DNA of 64,000 nucleotides from an uncultured bacterium (GTDB taxonomy: Bacteria; Hydrogenedentota; Hydrogenedentia; Hydrogenedentales; Hydrogenedentaceae): contig CAKZKR010000019.1 of NCBI GenBank assembly GCA_937124615.1, positions 37,476-101,475 on the forward strand, written 5' to 3'. Within the stretch, counting starts at the first letter, position 1, and each line of letters starts with the position of its first letter. Below, one piece after another: positions 8,561 through 17,618 of this stretch. A program made the position numbers and the translations under genes. The notes beneath the pieces were generated by a model. The model saw only the letters and a program-made list of their open reading frames with translations. It had not been told where the DNA came from and ran no database searches.

Positions 8561-10165
8561 TTATTGTTTGTTGTTTGTATTGTTTTCAGGTAAGGACAGG
8601 AGTCGTGCTTCTAAAATGTGAGGGAGTTTTACGCAATCCTGTATGACATCATCGCTTAGGGGTTGGTCAAGGTTGAGGACGGTAAGGGCCAGACCTCCTT
8701 TGATATCCCGTCCTAACATTAAATTGGCGATATTTACACCTGCTTCACCAATACGGGTGCAAAGCCGGCCTATTACAAGGGGCTTATCTTCATTTCTGCA
8801 AACCAGCATGTATCCTTCTGGTTTTGCATCTACCCGCATCCCATCAATACTACAGATTCTTGCATCGGTTTTATGGAACAATGTTCCTGTAACAGTGTGT
8901 GTTTCCTGGTCTGTTTCTACGCGAAGTGAAATTTCAAAAGCATAGTTGGAGGGACGGGCTGTTTTTCGTTCATGGCATTCAATTCCTCGTTCTTTAATTT
9001 GAACTGGGGCACTAATCATGTTGACGGTTTCAACTAATGGCTTCAAGAAACCGGTTAAGATTGCTGATGTGATGGGATAGGTATCTGTTACTCCTATTTC
9101 GCCTGCATATTCGATTTGTAGGGATGTAGGTCGTCCCCGGGTATATAACGACTGGAACATTCCAAGGCGTTCTCCCAGGTCAATAAGAGGTTGTAGTGCT
9201 TTTCTTGTTTCGGGGTCGATACTGGGGACATTTACAGCATTAACGATAGCACCTGTTGTTAAAAAGTCTACCATTTGTTTTGCAATGTCGACGGCTACAA
9301 CAACTTGTGCTTCTTCTGTTGAAGCGGCTAAGTGAGGTGTCAATATTACATTGTCTAAACCTAAGAAAGGATTGTTTACCGGAGGTTCGGAAGTGAAAAC
9401 ATCAAGGGCGGCACCTGCAATTATTTTTTCTCGTAAGGCTGTTGCTAAGTCTTCTTCGTTTACGATGCCTCCACGAGCACAATTTACGATACGACAGTTG
9501 GGTTTCATTTGTTTTAACTGTTCTAAGCGAATCATGTTGTTTGTTTTTTCTGTTTTGGGGGTATGAATGGAAATGAAGTCGGACTGTTTGATAAGTTCTT
9601 CGAGGTTAACCAATTCTACACCTAATGCCTCTGCCTTCAGGGGGGTTAAAATTGGATCATGAGCGATAACTTTCATTTCAAATGCTAATGCCCGTTTTGC
9701 AACGGCTCCTCCAATTCTGCCTACACCAACTATCCCCAAGGTTTTGCCTCGTAATTCAACGCCCATGTATTTTTTGCGGTCCCATTTTCCTGCCATCATA
9801 GAATCATGGGCCGAAGGGATGTTTCGACAAAGGGCTAATAATAAAGCGAATGTATGTTCACAAGCGGATATTGTATTTCCACCGGGTGTGTTCATTACGA
9901 CAATACCCATTTGTGTGGCAGAATCTTTGTCAATATTGTCTGTTCCTGCACCCGCTCTACCGACTACTTTCAGGTTTTTTGCATGGGATAGTGCTTCTTT
10001 TGTTACTTTTGTAGCACTTCGAACAACTAAACCGTCGTAATTTTCAATGATTTGAGCTAATTCTTCGGGTTTTTGTGGGGGTTTTATATCAACATTGAAT
10101 CCAGCCTGTTTGAATACTTCGATACCTTCTTCACTCAAATTATCTAAAATAAGAACTCTTGGCAT
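8561..10165 (-). CDS. serA: D-3-phosphoglycerate dehydrogenase, long (ACT-domain) form
   Basis: This enzyme catalyses the first step of serine synthesis, oxidising 3-phosphoglycerate with NAD. At 534 residues it is the long type found in Bacillus and Mycobacterium. The N-terminal substrate domain surrounds a Rossmann domain with GKTLGIVGVGRIGGAVAKRA near residues 139-157. The catalytic Arg lies in NCARGGIVNE, the Glu in TSEPP and the His in LTPHLAAST. After about residue 320 come the allosteric-substrate-binding domain and a C-terminal ACT domain (MLVCRNEDKPLVIGRLCTRI) that usually senses serine. GAAAGGAA lies just upstream of the ATG. Confidence 0.97.
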   Translation of the reverse strand: MPRVLILDNLSEEGIEVFKQAGFNVDIKPPQKPEELAQIIENYDGLVVRSATKVTKEALSHAKNLKVVGRAGAGTDNIDKDSATQMGIVVMNTPGGNTISACEHTFALLLALCRNIPSAHDSMMAGKWDRKKYMGVELRGKTLGIVGVGRIGGAVAKRALAFEMKVIAHDPILTPLKAEALGVELVNLEELIKQSDFISIHTPKTEKTNNMIRLEQLKQMKPNCRIVNCARGGIVNEEDLATALREKIIAGAALDVFTSEPPVNNPFLGLDNVILTPHLAASTEEAQVVVAVDIAKQMVDFLTTGAIVNAVNVPSIDPETRKALQPLIDLGERLGMFQSLYTRGRPTSLQIEYAGEIGVTDTYPITSAILTGFLKPLVETVNMISAPVQIKERGIECHERKTARPSNYAFEISLRVETDQETHTVTGTLFHKTDARICSIDGMRVDAKPEGYMLVCRNEDKPLVIGRLCTRIGEAGVNIANLMLGRDIKGGLALTVLNLDQPLSDDVIQDCVKLPHILEARLLSLPENNTNNKQ

Positions 10166-10549
10166 TTTTTTATTCCTTTCTTTGATTCGATACCCGATTG
10201 CTTTGCCCAGATTTATTAATTGATTTTATAGTTTATCAAAACTAATGCTGTTTTCACAAATTATAAAATTATAATCTCTGATTAAAAGTAATTATTATTA
10301 TGTAACTATAGAAGTTGTGGTTGATAGTAATAACTCTGAATGGGTTAAATGACTTTTATAACTGTTTTTTTTATTTATTCAGGTCTGTTGTTAATAAGGT
10401 CCTTTTGCTCATGTTTTACAAAGGGTGTTTATTAAGATTATCTATTCACAGGGTCTAAAGAGAATGTATAGAATGAATGGTTTTTATGTTAATGGAAATC
10501 TGTCTTAATAGGGATAGAGGCTGTCATGGTTTGGCAAGTTGTTCTTGCT
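10166..10549. other. Intergenic region between serA and the metalloprotease gene
   Basis: These 384 bases of AT-rich DNA hold the serA ribosome site at the left edge and presumably its promoter on the minus strand. I see no convincing open frame, tRNA or structured RNA, and no GC-rich hairpin followed by a T run. A weak GCAAG/CTTGC stem downstream of the metalloprotease stop, at about 10527-10541, lacks a T tract and is not called a terminator. Confidence 0.5.
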
Positions 10550-12274
10550 TTATTTTTCCGGTTCAGATTTTTTTTGGGAGACGAGAAGTAAAAGCATTCC
10601 TATTAAAATAAAGTCAAATAATGATTTTGTAAGTGGAAAGCTTTTTTTACATCCGCATATACCGTTTGTGGAACCGTTCTCACCCTCAGGAGTAGGTGCC
10701 CCTTCTGGATAACCTTCGTTATTCATGCCTTCTGTTGTTTGTCCTTCTGTTGTATTTCCTTCTGTTGCTCCTTCATGAGTTCCTTCATTGGATCCTTCAG
10801 ATGTCCCTTCACCTTCCTGGGGTTGGATATGTCCCGCAAATGTGGTTTGAATGCTATTTGAGCATAGTTGGGGTCCCGTTTTCCGAAACATTGCTTTTGA
10901 GGTTATCTGGCAGGAACTTTGCATGTTTGAGGGAATCTCCACAATAAAACTGAAACTGAAAGGGAAGGACGGTATGCTAATCCATGCGAAATCAAAGGGG
11001 TCTATTCCGTTGGATGTTTCTTTGTCTGATGTGGGATATACTGCAGGTGTGTTTCCGGAAATCAGACTTTTGAATTTCCAACCGACGGGGAAAAGTGAAG
11101 ATACCCCTAATGCCAGTATTTGTTCCGATGTATTTTTTGTTAGGTTAACTTTAACTGTAATTGCTTTTCCAGGAACATAATAGGAGGTTGTGCCGTGAAC
11201 ATAAACTCCTTCTCCCGATATTTCCTGTGTGATGGAAATGTCATTTGTAATCTGGCAATCCAATGGTCCTTCACCTTCTGAATAGGGGAGTTGAATGTTT
11301 GAATAGCCAATTGATTTTAGGGCGCATAGGTCTGCGGTAGTGTATTCGCGAATAATTGTTCCTGCGGTATATTGTGGGTTCATAACGGCATTGTTTATAC
11401 CGGTTCTGTCGGGGTCCCAGTGGTTCAAACTTGTTCCGTCAAGGAAGGGGTCCGGGGAATATATGGCAAGTCCGTCACTTCCAAAGAAAGTCTCTATGAA
11501 TGAAGATTTAAAAACCAATTGGTTGCTTGTGGTATCTGCTGGAACACCTTTGAAAGTAGGAGGAGAACCCTCAAAAAGAGCTAAGTTACCTTTATATATG
11601 AATTGGTCGAATACGGTATAAAGATATTTATTATCGGGTGTGGTGGAAGTTTGTCCGTTCTGTTTTACAAAAGATAGGAATCCGAATCCATGTGTAAATT
11701 CGTGAATAAGAATGGATAGTAAATCGAGTTGGTTGCTTGCTGGTGTGTTGTTATTTGGGTCTTCATAAAAATTTCTACCAAAATCGACGGTTAATTGAAT
11801 TTCTGATATGTTGGCCACAGGTTTTGTTCCATTAAGGAGCCTTAATTGGGAAAAACAGCGACTAAAAGTTGTCTGGTTCCCAAAAATGTAACTTCCAGCG
11901 AATGCTATGGCACCAGTTCCATCGTTTTCACTTACCTCAACAAGGATGTCTATAGTGCCTGAGGTCCTCAGTATATTGGAAATATAATTTAAAGCCGTTT
12001 TGAGACATTCTTTGCGATTGGGATGGTTTGTGTCGTTAAAGCCATTTCCGGCTGGGTCGCAATATGCGATGTTGTATGTAATGAAACTGGTAGAGAATAC
12101 CTCTGGAGTTATTCCGTCCGGATACCATGTGGCTTGTTCTAATTTTTGTGGAAGTACTTCTTGAACGATACCTGCGTCAGGGGCAATAAAAAAGATTTTT
12201 TCTGAGAACGATGTGGTCTGGAAGAATAAAGAAGTAATGGAAGCAATGATAACGATTTTAATTAAGTTTTTCAT
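10550..12274 (-). CDS. Secreted HExxH metalloprotease-like protein with Glu-Gly tail and C-terminal anchor
   Basis: This protein has 574 residues. A signal peptide (about 1-24) leads a domain with the zinc motif HEFTHGFGF at H191-F199, followed by FDQF and a later NHWD. This is the pattern of bacterial HExxHGxGF surface proteases, whose third zinc ligand is not the metzincin His. Residues of about 345-485 form a second domain that matches the neighbouring gene (VSGEGVY-type start, YYVPGK, LALGVSS, PSFPFSF). A low-complexity linker of Glu-Gly repeats (about 490-535) then leads to Cys-Gly-Cys, one membrane helix and a charged end. That tail looks like a C-terminal sorting or anchoring signal. 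The ATG at 12274 has AGAAGGAAT upstream. It sits three bases after its paralogous neighbour, in one operon. Confidence 0.75.
   Translation of the reverse strand: MKNLIKIVIIASITSLFFQTTSFSEKIFFIAPDAGIVQEVLPQKLEQATWYPDGITPEVFSTSFITYNIAYCDPAGNGFNDTNHPNRKECLKTALNYISNILRTSGTIDILVEVSENDGTGAIAFAGSYIFGNQTTFSRCFSQLRLLNGTKPVANISEIQLTVDFGRNFYEDPNNNTPASNQLDLLSILIHEFTHGFGFLSFVKQNGQTSTTPDNKYLYTVFDQFIYKGNLALFEGSPPTFKGVPADTTSNQLVFKSSFIETFFGSDGLAIYSPDPFLDGTSLNHWDPDRTGINNAVMNPQYTAGTIIREYTTADLCALKSIGYSNIQLPYSEGEGPLDCQITNDISITQEISGEGVYVHGTTSYYVPGKAITVKVNLTKNTSEQILALGVSSLFPVGWKFKSLISGNTPAVYPTSDKETSNGIDPFDFAWISIPSFPFSFSFIVEIPSNMQSSCQITSKAMFRKTGPQLCSNSIQTTFAGHIQPQEGEGTSEGSNEGTHEGATEGNTTEGQTTEGMNNEGYPEGAPTPEGENGSTNGICGCKKSFPLTKSLFDFILIGMLLLLVSQKKSEPEK
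10677..10817 (-). repeat. Degenerate repeat encoding a Glu-Gly-rich linker
   Basis: On the plus strand the CCTTC-type word recurs at 9-15 base intervals, with variable bases between. On the coding strand it gives Glu-Gly pairs separated by Ser/Thr/Asn-rich residues, with eleven Glu-Gly pairs visible. It links the globular part to the C-terminal membrane helix. Confidence 0.8.
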
Positions 12275-12277
12275 AGG

Positions 12278-12970
12278 TTAACGATTCCTTCTATTGTTTT
12301 TTGTGGAAATGCCCAAAGTTCCGATGATAACGAATATAAAAAGGAGATCCAGAATGAATTTTTTTGCTTGATTTTTTGGGTCAGAATCATCTGGGTTACA
12401 ACCTTTTATAATCCGTTGCATGCAATTGAGTTTTTCTCCTTCTCCTTCTCCTTCTTGTGGGATTATTGCTTCTTCAAAGGAGGTTTGTGCAGTTTTGGAG
12501 GTCAATTGACCACCGGTGTAGCGATACAAGGACTGTGATTTGATTTGTACAGCCCCTTGTGAATCGGAGGGGATGTTTACACTAAAGGTAAAGTTAAATG
12601 GGAAGGAGGGAGTCATTACCCATGCAAACTCAAAGGGTGTGGTTCCATCGGAAACTTTGGCCGGTTGAGGATATACCGCAGGGGCATTAGTTTTTGTCGA
12701 AATTCCCTGAAATTGCCAGCCTTGAGGGACAAAACATTGTAATCCTAATGCAAGGACATTTTCAGTGGAGTTATTAGCAAAAGAGATGGTGATATTTATA
12801 GATTTTCCCGGTATATAATAGTTAAGGTTGTCGGATGTGTATAACCCTTCTCCGGAAACTTGTTGTGTGATTACAACCTCTGCTTCAATAGATTTAATGG
12901 ATATAGTTAATAAAATAAGAAACAAAAAAAATATTATATTTTTTTTGCTTATGTTTTGTTGACGGGACAT
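12278..12970 (-). CDS. Exported surface protein with Glu-Gly linker and C-terminal anchor
   Basis: This protein has about 230 residues. The ATG at 12970 is preferred because TAGGAA lies seven bases upstream and it gives a compact signal peptide; upstream in-frame ATGs at 12988 and 13009 have no site. After export, residues of about 32-170 form one domain that is clearly homologous to the second domain of the protease downstream: VSGEGLY, YYIPGK, LALGLQC, APAVYPQP, PFEFAW, PSFPFNF. A QEGEGEGE linker, two Cys, a membrane helix (about 202-222) and a Lys/Arg-rich end follow. No enzymatic motif is present; it may be a binding or scaffolding module. It is the first gene of the pair. Confidence 0.72.
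   Translation of the reverse strand: MSRQQNISKKNIIFFLFLILLTISIKSIEAEVVITQQVSGEGLYTSDNLNYYIPGKSINITISFANNSTENVLALGLQCFVPQGWQFQGISTKTNAPAVYPQPAKVSDGTTPFEFAWVMTPSFPFNFTFSVNIPSDSQGAVQIKSQSLYRYTGGQLTSKTAQTSFEEAIIPQEGEGEGEKLNCMQRIIKGCNPDDSDPKNQAKKFILDLLFIFVIIGTLGISTKNNRRNR
12434..12451 (-). repeat. Hexanucleotide tandem repeat (three units) coding for Glu-Gly
   Basis: Three perfect TTCTCC units, followed by a partial fourth, encode the EGEGEGE linker on the minus strand. Short tandem hexamers can change copy number without a frameshift, which would lengthen or shorten the linker. Confidence 0.7.
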
Positions 12971-13036
12971 AAATAAATTCCTATTCATTTTTTTTATAAT
13001 ATTATACAATTTCTGGAGGAATTTTGTTGGAAAAAC

Positions 13037-14248
13037 TTATTTTTTATTTAGTATTTGGGTAATTCGGTTAAAAATGCGGTGGGTTAGTTCACTTTTGGGG
13101 ATGTATTCTGGTTTTTCATCTTGAGAATTCGGGGTTATCATAAGAGCGTATACATAATCTGACCCGAAGGCACAGTTTTCTCCCCCTACCTGATTGGCGA
13201 CAATTAAATCCAGATTTTTTCGTTTGAGTTTTTCCTGAGCATATTCGATAAGATGATGCGTTTCTGCAGCAAATCCTACGGTAATCTGGTTTGGTCTTTT
13301 TATTTCGCCCAGTTTTTTTATTATATCGGGATTGGGTATTAGTTCCAGATGATGCATAGAACCGTTTTGTTTATGTTTTTCATCGGCAGGGTTCTTGATA
13401 GAGTAGTCTGCGACCGCAGCAGAGCCGATAAAAATATCGTAGTCAGCAAATCTTTTAATAACCTCTTCGTACATTTCGTTAGCGGTTCGAACAAGGACTG
13501 TTTCTGCGAGATAGGGCAAAGGCTCAGAAACCGGTCCAGATATGACGGTAACCTGTGCACCTCTTCGCAGGGCTTCTACAGCCAGAGCTTTTCCCATTTT
13601 TCCTGAGGAGCGATTGGAAATATATCTTACAGGGTCGATAGGCTCCTGAGTGGGTCCACTGGTGATAAGAATTTTTTTTCCTTTGAAGTCTTTTAATGGA
13701 TTTATTAATATGTCTGCATATTCAAAAATATGGATAGGTTCGGCCATTCGACCGGGACCTATTTCTCCACAGGCCGTTTTGCCTGTTTCGGGACCGATGA
13801 AATAATGTCCTCTTTCTTTAAGTATTTCTATATTTTTTTGTGTTGCTGGATTTAAATACATTTGTGGATTCATTGCAGGGGCCCAGAGAACAGGAGCATT
13901 AGAGGCTAATAGGGCTGTGCTGAGCCAGTCATCTGCAATTCCGTGTGCAGACTTGGCAATCATATTGGCGGTTGCAGGGGCAATAATGAAAAGGTTTGCT
14001 TCATGTGTCAGGGATATGTGGGATAGGGGGCCTAATTTATAAGGTTCGAACATCCCTGTGATAACTGGGTTTCCAGACAGGCTTTCGAAGGTAGCGGGAG
14101 CAATTAGTTTTTGAGAATTTTCTGTCATTGCTACATAAACTTTGGCTCCACTCTGGGCTATTCGGCTACACAGTTCACACGCTTTGTATGCAGAGATAGA
14201 GCCTGTTACGCCTAATAAGACTACCTTGTTCTGGAAGGGAGAAGACAT
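13037..14248 (-). CDS. coaBC: Bifunctional phosphopantothenoylcysteine decarboxylase / phosphopantothenate-cysteine ligase
   Basis: This gene encodes two consecutive coenzyme A synthesis steps. The N-terminal flavoprotein decarboxylase (CoaC, about 1-185) has GVTGSISAYKA, the catalytic His in ISLTHEANLF, the PAMNPQMY loop and the Cys in TACGEIGPGRMAEP. The C-terminal ligase (CoaB) has ITSGPTQEPIDPVRYISN, SSGKMGKALA and SAAVADY. At 403 residues it has the normal fused length. It lies downstream of rpoZ, gmk and yicC, a widely conserved gene order, and is probably co-transcribed with them. Confidence 0.96.
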   Translation of the reverse strand: MSSPFQNKVVLLGVTGSISAYKACELCSRIAQSGAKVYVAMTENSQKLIAPATFESLSGNPVITGMFEPYKLGPLSHISLTHEANLFIIAPATANMIAKSAHGIADDWLSTALLASNAPVLWAPAMNPQMYLNPATQKNIEILKERGHYFIGPETGKTACGEIGPGRMAEPIHIFEYADILINPLKDFKGKKILITSGPTQEPIDPVRYISNRSSGKMGKALAVEALRRGAQVTVISGPVSEPLPYLAETVLVRTANEMYEEVIKRFADYDIFIGSAAVADYSIKNPADEKHKQNGSMHHLELIPNPDIIKKLGEIKRPNQITVGFAAETHHLIEYAQEKLKRKNLDLIVANQVGGENCAFGSDYVYALMITPNSQDEKPEYIPKSELTHRIFNRITQILNKK

Positions 14249-14272
14249 TTTTTATAGGATTCCAAATTAAAT

Positions 14273-14488
14273 TTAAATCTCAGTCAGGTCTTCTTTTTCA
14301 TTTTTACGATAGGTAATTTTCCCTTCCATGATTTCGTCTATGGCCACCACTGTGGGCTTTTTCTTTTTGCCGAAGCCATGTTTTTCACTTTTGATAATTT
14401 GATTAACCCTTTTCGACGCGACATTTACAAGTCGATAAAGGCTATCAATTTTAGTTCGTAGTTCATCTACATAAAATGGAGCCGGCAT
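14273..14488 (-). CDS. rpoZ: RNA polymerase omega subunit
   Basis: A 71-residue protein. The core shows the omega pattern: a first helix with DSLYRLVNVASKRVNQI, corresponding to the family's Arg-x-x-x-x-x-x-A-x-R-A-x-Q-I, then a short basic linker, PTVVAIDEIMEGKI and an acidic end. Omega helps fold and assemble the beta' subunit. The placement between gmk and coaBC is the standard neighbourhood and supports the call, which short length alone would leave weak. AGGAGG eight bases upstream of the ATG is one of the strongest ribosome sites in the window. Confidence 0.9.
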   Translation of the reverse strand: MPAPFYVDELRTKIDSLYRLVNVASKRVNQIIKSEKHGFGKKKKPTVVAIDEIMEGKITYRKNEKEDLTEI

Positions 14489-14510
14489 TTGACAATCCTC
14501 CTGTTATTGT

Positions 14511-15104
<594 letters not shown>

Positions 15105-15107
15105 TGT

Positions 15108-15980
15108 CTATTCCACATTTTGAATTTGTTCACGGATTTTTTCTAATACTGTTTTCATTTGTACTAATTGCCAGGCGAGGTCTGCATCTCTCAGTTTTGC
15201 ACTTATTGTGTTTAACTCTCTACCGATTTCTTGTATGAGGAAGTTCAATGGTTTTCCGTTTTGTTCTGTTTCGAGGAGTTCAAAGGCACGATTCAAATGG
15301 GTTTTAACACGATGTATTTCTTCGGTAATATCTAATTTGTCTGCCCAGAGAATTGTTTCCATTATAATTCGTTCTTCTTTAATTGATGGGTCTATGGAAA
15401 TTTCGGCAAGTTTTGCTCGAATCCGTTCCTTTTGTTGTTCTAGCAGTTCGGGGGTTTTTTGTTCAAGGAGGAATATTCCTGAAAGAAGTTCATCAAAATG
15501 GTTGTGTGTTTGTTTTTTTATAGCCTGACCTTCTAATTCCCTTGATTTGTTTAGGTTTTCGATAGTAAGATCGATTAAAGGTTCTGTTTCAGATTTGATT
15601 AATTCTATTTCCTCATCTGAGATTGTAGTCTCAAAAATGCCCGGTAATTGAATAAATGTATTTATTGAGACTTCTTCCTGTGTATTTAGTAATTGTTTTA
15701 ATGTTTTTATATGTTCTTTGTATTCTTTGACTGTATTTTCATTAAAAGTAAAAGCAGGTTCTGTTGTTTCTGTGGACTGTCTTCGCATCCAAAAATGAAT
15801 TTTTCCACGATTTATACTTTGGCGTATTTTATCTCTTATAAAAGTTTCAATAGGTCCCCAGGGGGAAGGAACCCGAATGGATATTTCCAGAGACCGGTGA
15901 TTTACGGAACTTATTTCCAGAGAAACGAAGGACCCTCGTATTACTCCGGACGCATTTCCAAACCCCGTCATACTACGCAT
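15108..15980 (-). CDS. yicC: YicC/YloC family endoribonuclease-like protein
   Basis: This 290-residue protein begins with the family signature MRSMTGFGNASG and the segment VNHRSLEISIRVP. It ends with the conserved acidic helix region GRELNTISAKLRDADLAWQLVQMK (Glu and Asp residues thought to be metal ligands) and EKIREQIQNVE. E. coli YicC has been reported to act on a small RNA; the general role remains unsettled. It heads the conserved yicC-gmk-rpoZ-coaBC run. About 130 AT-rich bases separate it from the divergent lipoprotein gene, where promoters for both should lie. Confidence 0.93.
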   Translation of the reverse strand: MRSMTGFGNASGVIRGSFVSLEISSVNHRSLEISIRVPSPWGPIETFIRDKIRQSINRGKIHFWMRRQSTETTEPAFTFNENTVKEYKEHIKTLKQLLNTQEEVSINTFIQLPGIFETTISDEEIELIKSETEPLIDLTIENLNKSRELEGQAIKKQTHNHFDELLSGIFLLEQKTPELLEQQKERIRAKLAEISIDPSIKEERIIMETILWADKLDITEEIHRVKTHLNRAFELLETEQNGKPLNFLIQEIGRELNTISAKLRDADLAWQLVQMKTVLEKIREQIQNVE

Positions 15981-16110
15981 AAGTTACCCCTTCGAAGAAA
16001 GACTTTATTCCCAAGAGAATATTCCTATTTTTCATTTTTCTTTTTGTAAGATTGTATTTATTATAATAAAATAGATAGGGTTTTAACAATTTGATTTGAG
16101 ATTGTAATAT

Positions 16111-17589
16111 ATGAAGATAAAGATTTCAGAATGGGATAGTCGTAGATTTGCCGATATTGTTTTTGTTTATTTTTTGAAGAAGTTTTTTTATTTTATAGTC
16201 TGTTTTTTATTTATCCCTTTTCTTTTTTCCTGTTTTTCTTCAGAGCAAGAAACGGTTCGTTCTCCTATAAGTGCAGAAAAAGAAACTCAAAAAGAGACTA
16301 AAATATCTCTGGTAGATACAGTTCAAGAATCAGAGGATGCAGGGAATTTTCAACAAAAGGAAGAACCTGTCAGGGTTCAATCAACTTTAACTCCCATTAC
16401 GGGTAATCAAAATACACAGGAGATTGTATCTACAAATACTTTTGAGGTTCCGACATCCTTGAAGGGGGGAGAGGTGACTGGGGAGCAAAAAGAATCACGG
16501 GAAGAAATCCTATCTGAACAAAATGTGGAGAAGGATGAGGAAAGCATGTCTTCGATAGACCCTTTTAGTAAAATCAAAGTTGGAATGGGTTATGAGGAGG
16601 TAACGAGTTTATTGGGTGCTCCTGATTTTTTGATTACTCAGAGTGCGGATAGGAACATGAAATTGTATCGCTGGAACCGTGAGAGTAAGGTGTTATACGG
16701 AAGGTTTGAGAATAATATATTGAAGCGGTGTTCAGGTAAAACAGAAACGGATGGAACGGCTCCAATTCCTTTGACTCGTGAGTTGTATGACCAGTTAAAA
16801 GAAGGGATGGAATTGGATGAAGTAGTGGCGATACTTCAAAGGGCGGGGACGCAAGTTAGTTCTGATAATAGAGGGGGTATTCTTTATTTGTGGACGGATA
16901 AGGGAGGGTCAAGTTTTTCGGCACGATTTGAGAATAACAAACTGGTAAGAAAGAGTGGTTTTTATGTTCGTCCTGTCCCTATTCGAGAGAATCAGATAGA
17001 GGAAGTACCTGAAACGGTGGAGGTATTAGAGGGTGCTGTTGAGGAGAAACCAACGAATGAGATGGAGGAAGTTTCTGTTGAAGAGGATGCGGATATTTCC
17101 CCATCTAAAATTGAGCAAAAGGAGCAGGTTCCGGTAGAAAACGATGCTGTAAGTCAAGTGTCAAATCGTTTGAGTCCTCAGTCTGTCGGTAGTAAACAAA
17201 ATCCAATAATCTCAAGTACTCGTAGAATTGTTTATGCTGGTTCTCAAAAAAGGTTTTTAAATGAGGATTCGGGCTCGGGGATTATTAAGCAATCCCCAAT
17301 GAGAAGGAAGGTAAAGTTGCCAGGTTATACATATCAACTGCGGGAAGGTTCATATGAGATTACGATACATAACCCATTGGATACATCTGTAAAACTTGGT
17401 TTGCGTTCCGGAAAAAGGGGCAAGAACATTTCTATCCCTGCGGGCGGTGTAAAATCTGTAAAAGTTCCGCGAGGGGACTATCAGTTTGTTTACATTAGGG
17501 ATGATGAGCCGGCGGAACTTCAACAGGGAGGTAATGTTCGGATTGATGGTTTGTTTGTCGGTGATATTGAGGTAATGTTGCTTAAATAA
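16111..17589 (+). CDS. Lipoprotein with two BamE/SmpA-like repeats
   Basis: This protein has 492 residues. A hydrophobic signal ends in the lipobox LFSC near residue 44. The ATG at 16111 puts a hydrophilic stretch before it; an in-frame TTG at 16174 would give a more ordinary signal peptide. After an acidic disordered linker come two related units at about 149-210 and 222-285. Each has a Lys-hydrophobic-x-x-Gly-Met start, a helix with Glu-Val, and a Tyr/Leu-Trp strand ending in RFENN-x-L. These resemble the SmpA/BamE fold of the outer-membrane assembly machine, but tandem copies are unusual. A second disordered region leads to a C-terminal beta domain (about 405-492) that I do not recognise. 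Confidence 0.65.
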   Translation: MKIKISEWDSRRFADIVFVYFLKKFFYFIVCFLFIPFLFSCFSSEQETVRSPISAEKETQKETKISLVDTVQESEDAGNFQQKEEPVRVQSTLTPITGNQNTQEIVSTNTFEVPTSLKGGEVTGEQKESREEILSEQNVEKDEESMSSIDPFSKIKVGMGYEEVTSLLGAPDFLITQSADRNMKLYRWNRESKVLYGRFENNILKRCSGKTETDGTAPIPLTRELYDQLKEGMELDEVVAILQRAGTQVSSDNRGGILYLWTDKGGSSFSARFENNKLVRKSGFYVRPVPIRENQIEEVPETVEVLEGAVEEKPTNEMEEVSVEEDADISPSKIEQKEQVPVENDAVSQVSNRLSPQSVGSKQNPIISSTRRIVYAGSQKRFLNEDSGSGIIKQSPMRRKVKLPGYTYQLREGSYEITIHNPLDTSVKLGLRSGKRGKNISIPAGGVKSVKVPRGDYQFVYIRDDEPAELQQGGNVRIDGLFVGDIEVMLLK

Positions 17590-17618
17590 CAGTACCGATT
17601 TTTTTCTAAGGGAAATTT

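Noticed and set aside
10677..12451. Glu-Gly-coding repeats as a CRISPR-like or mobile-element array
   Set aside because: The repeats are degenerate, in frame with coding sequence and lack unique spacers of constant size.
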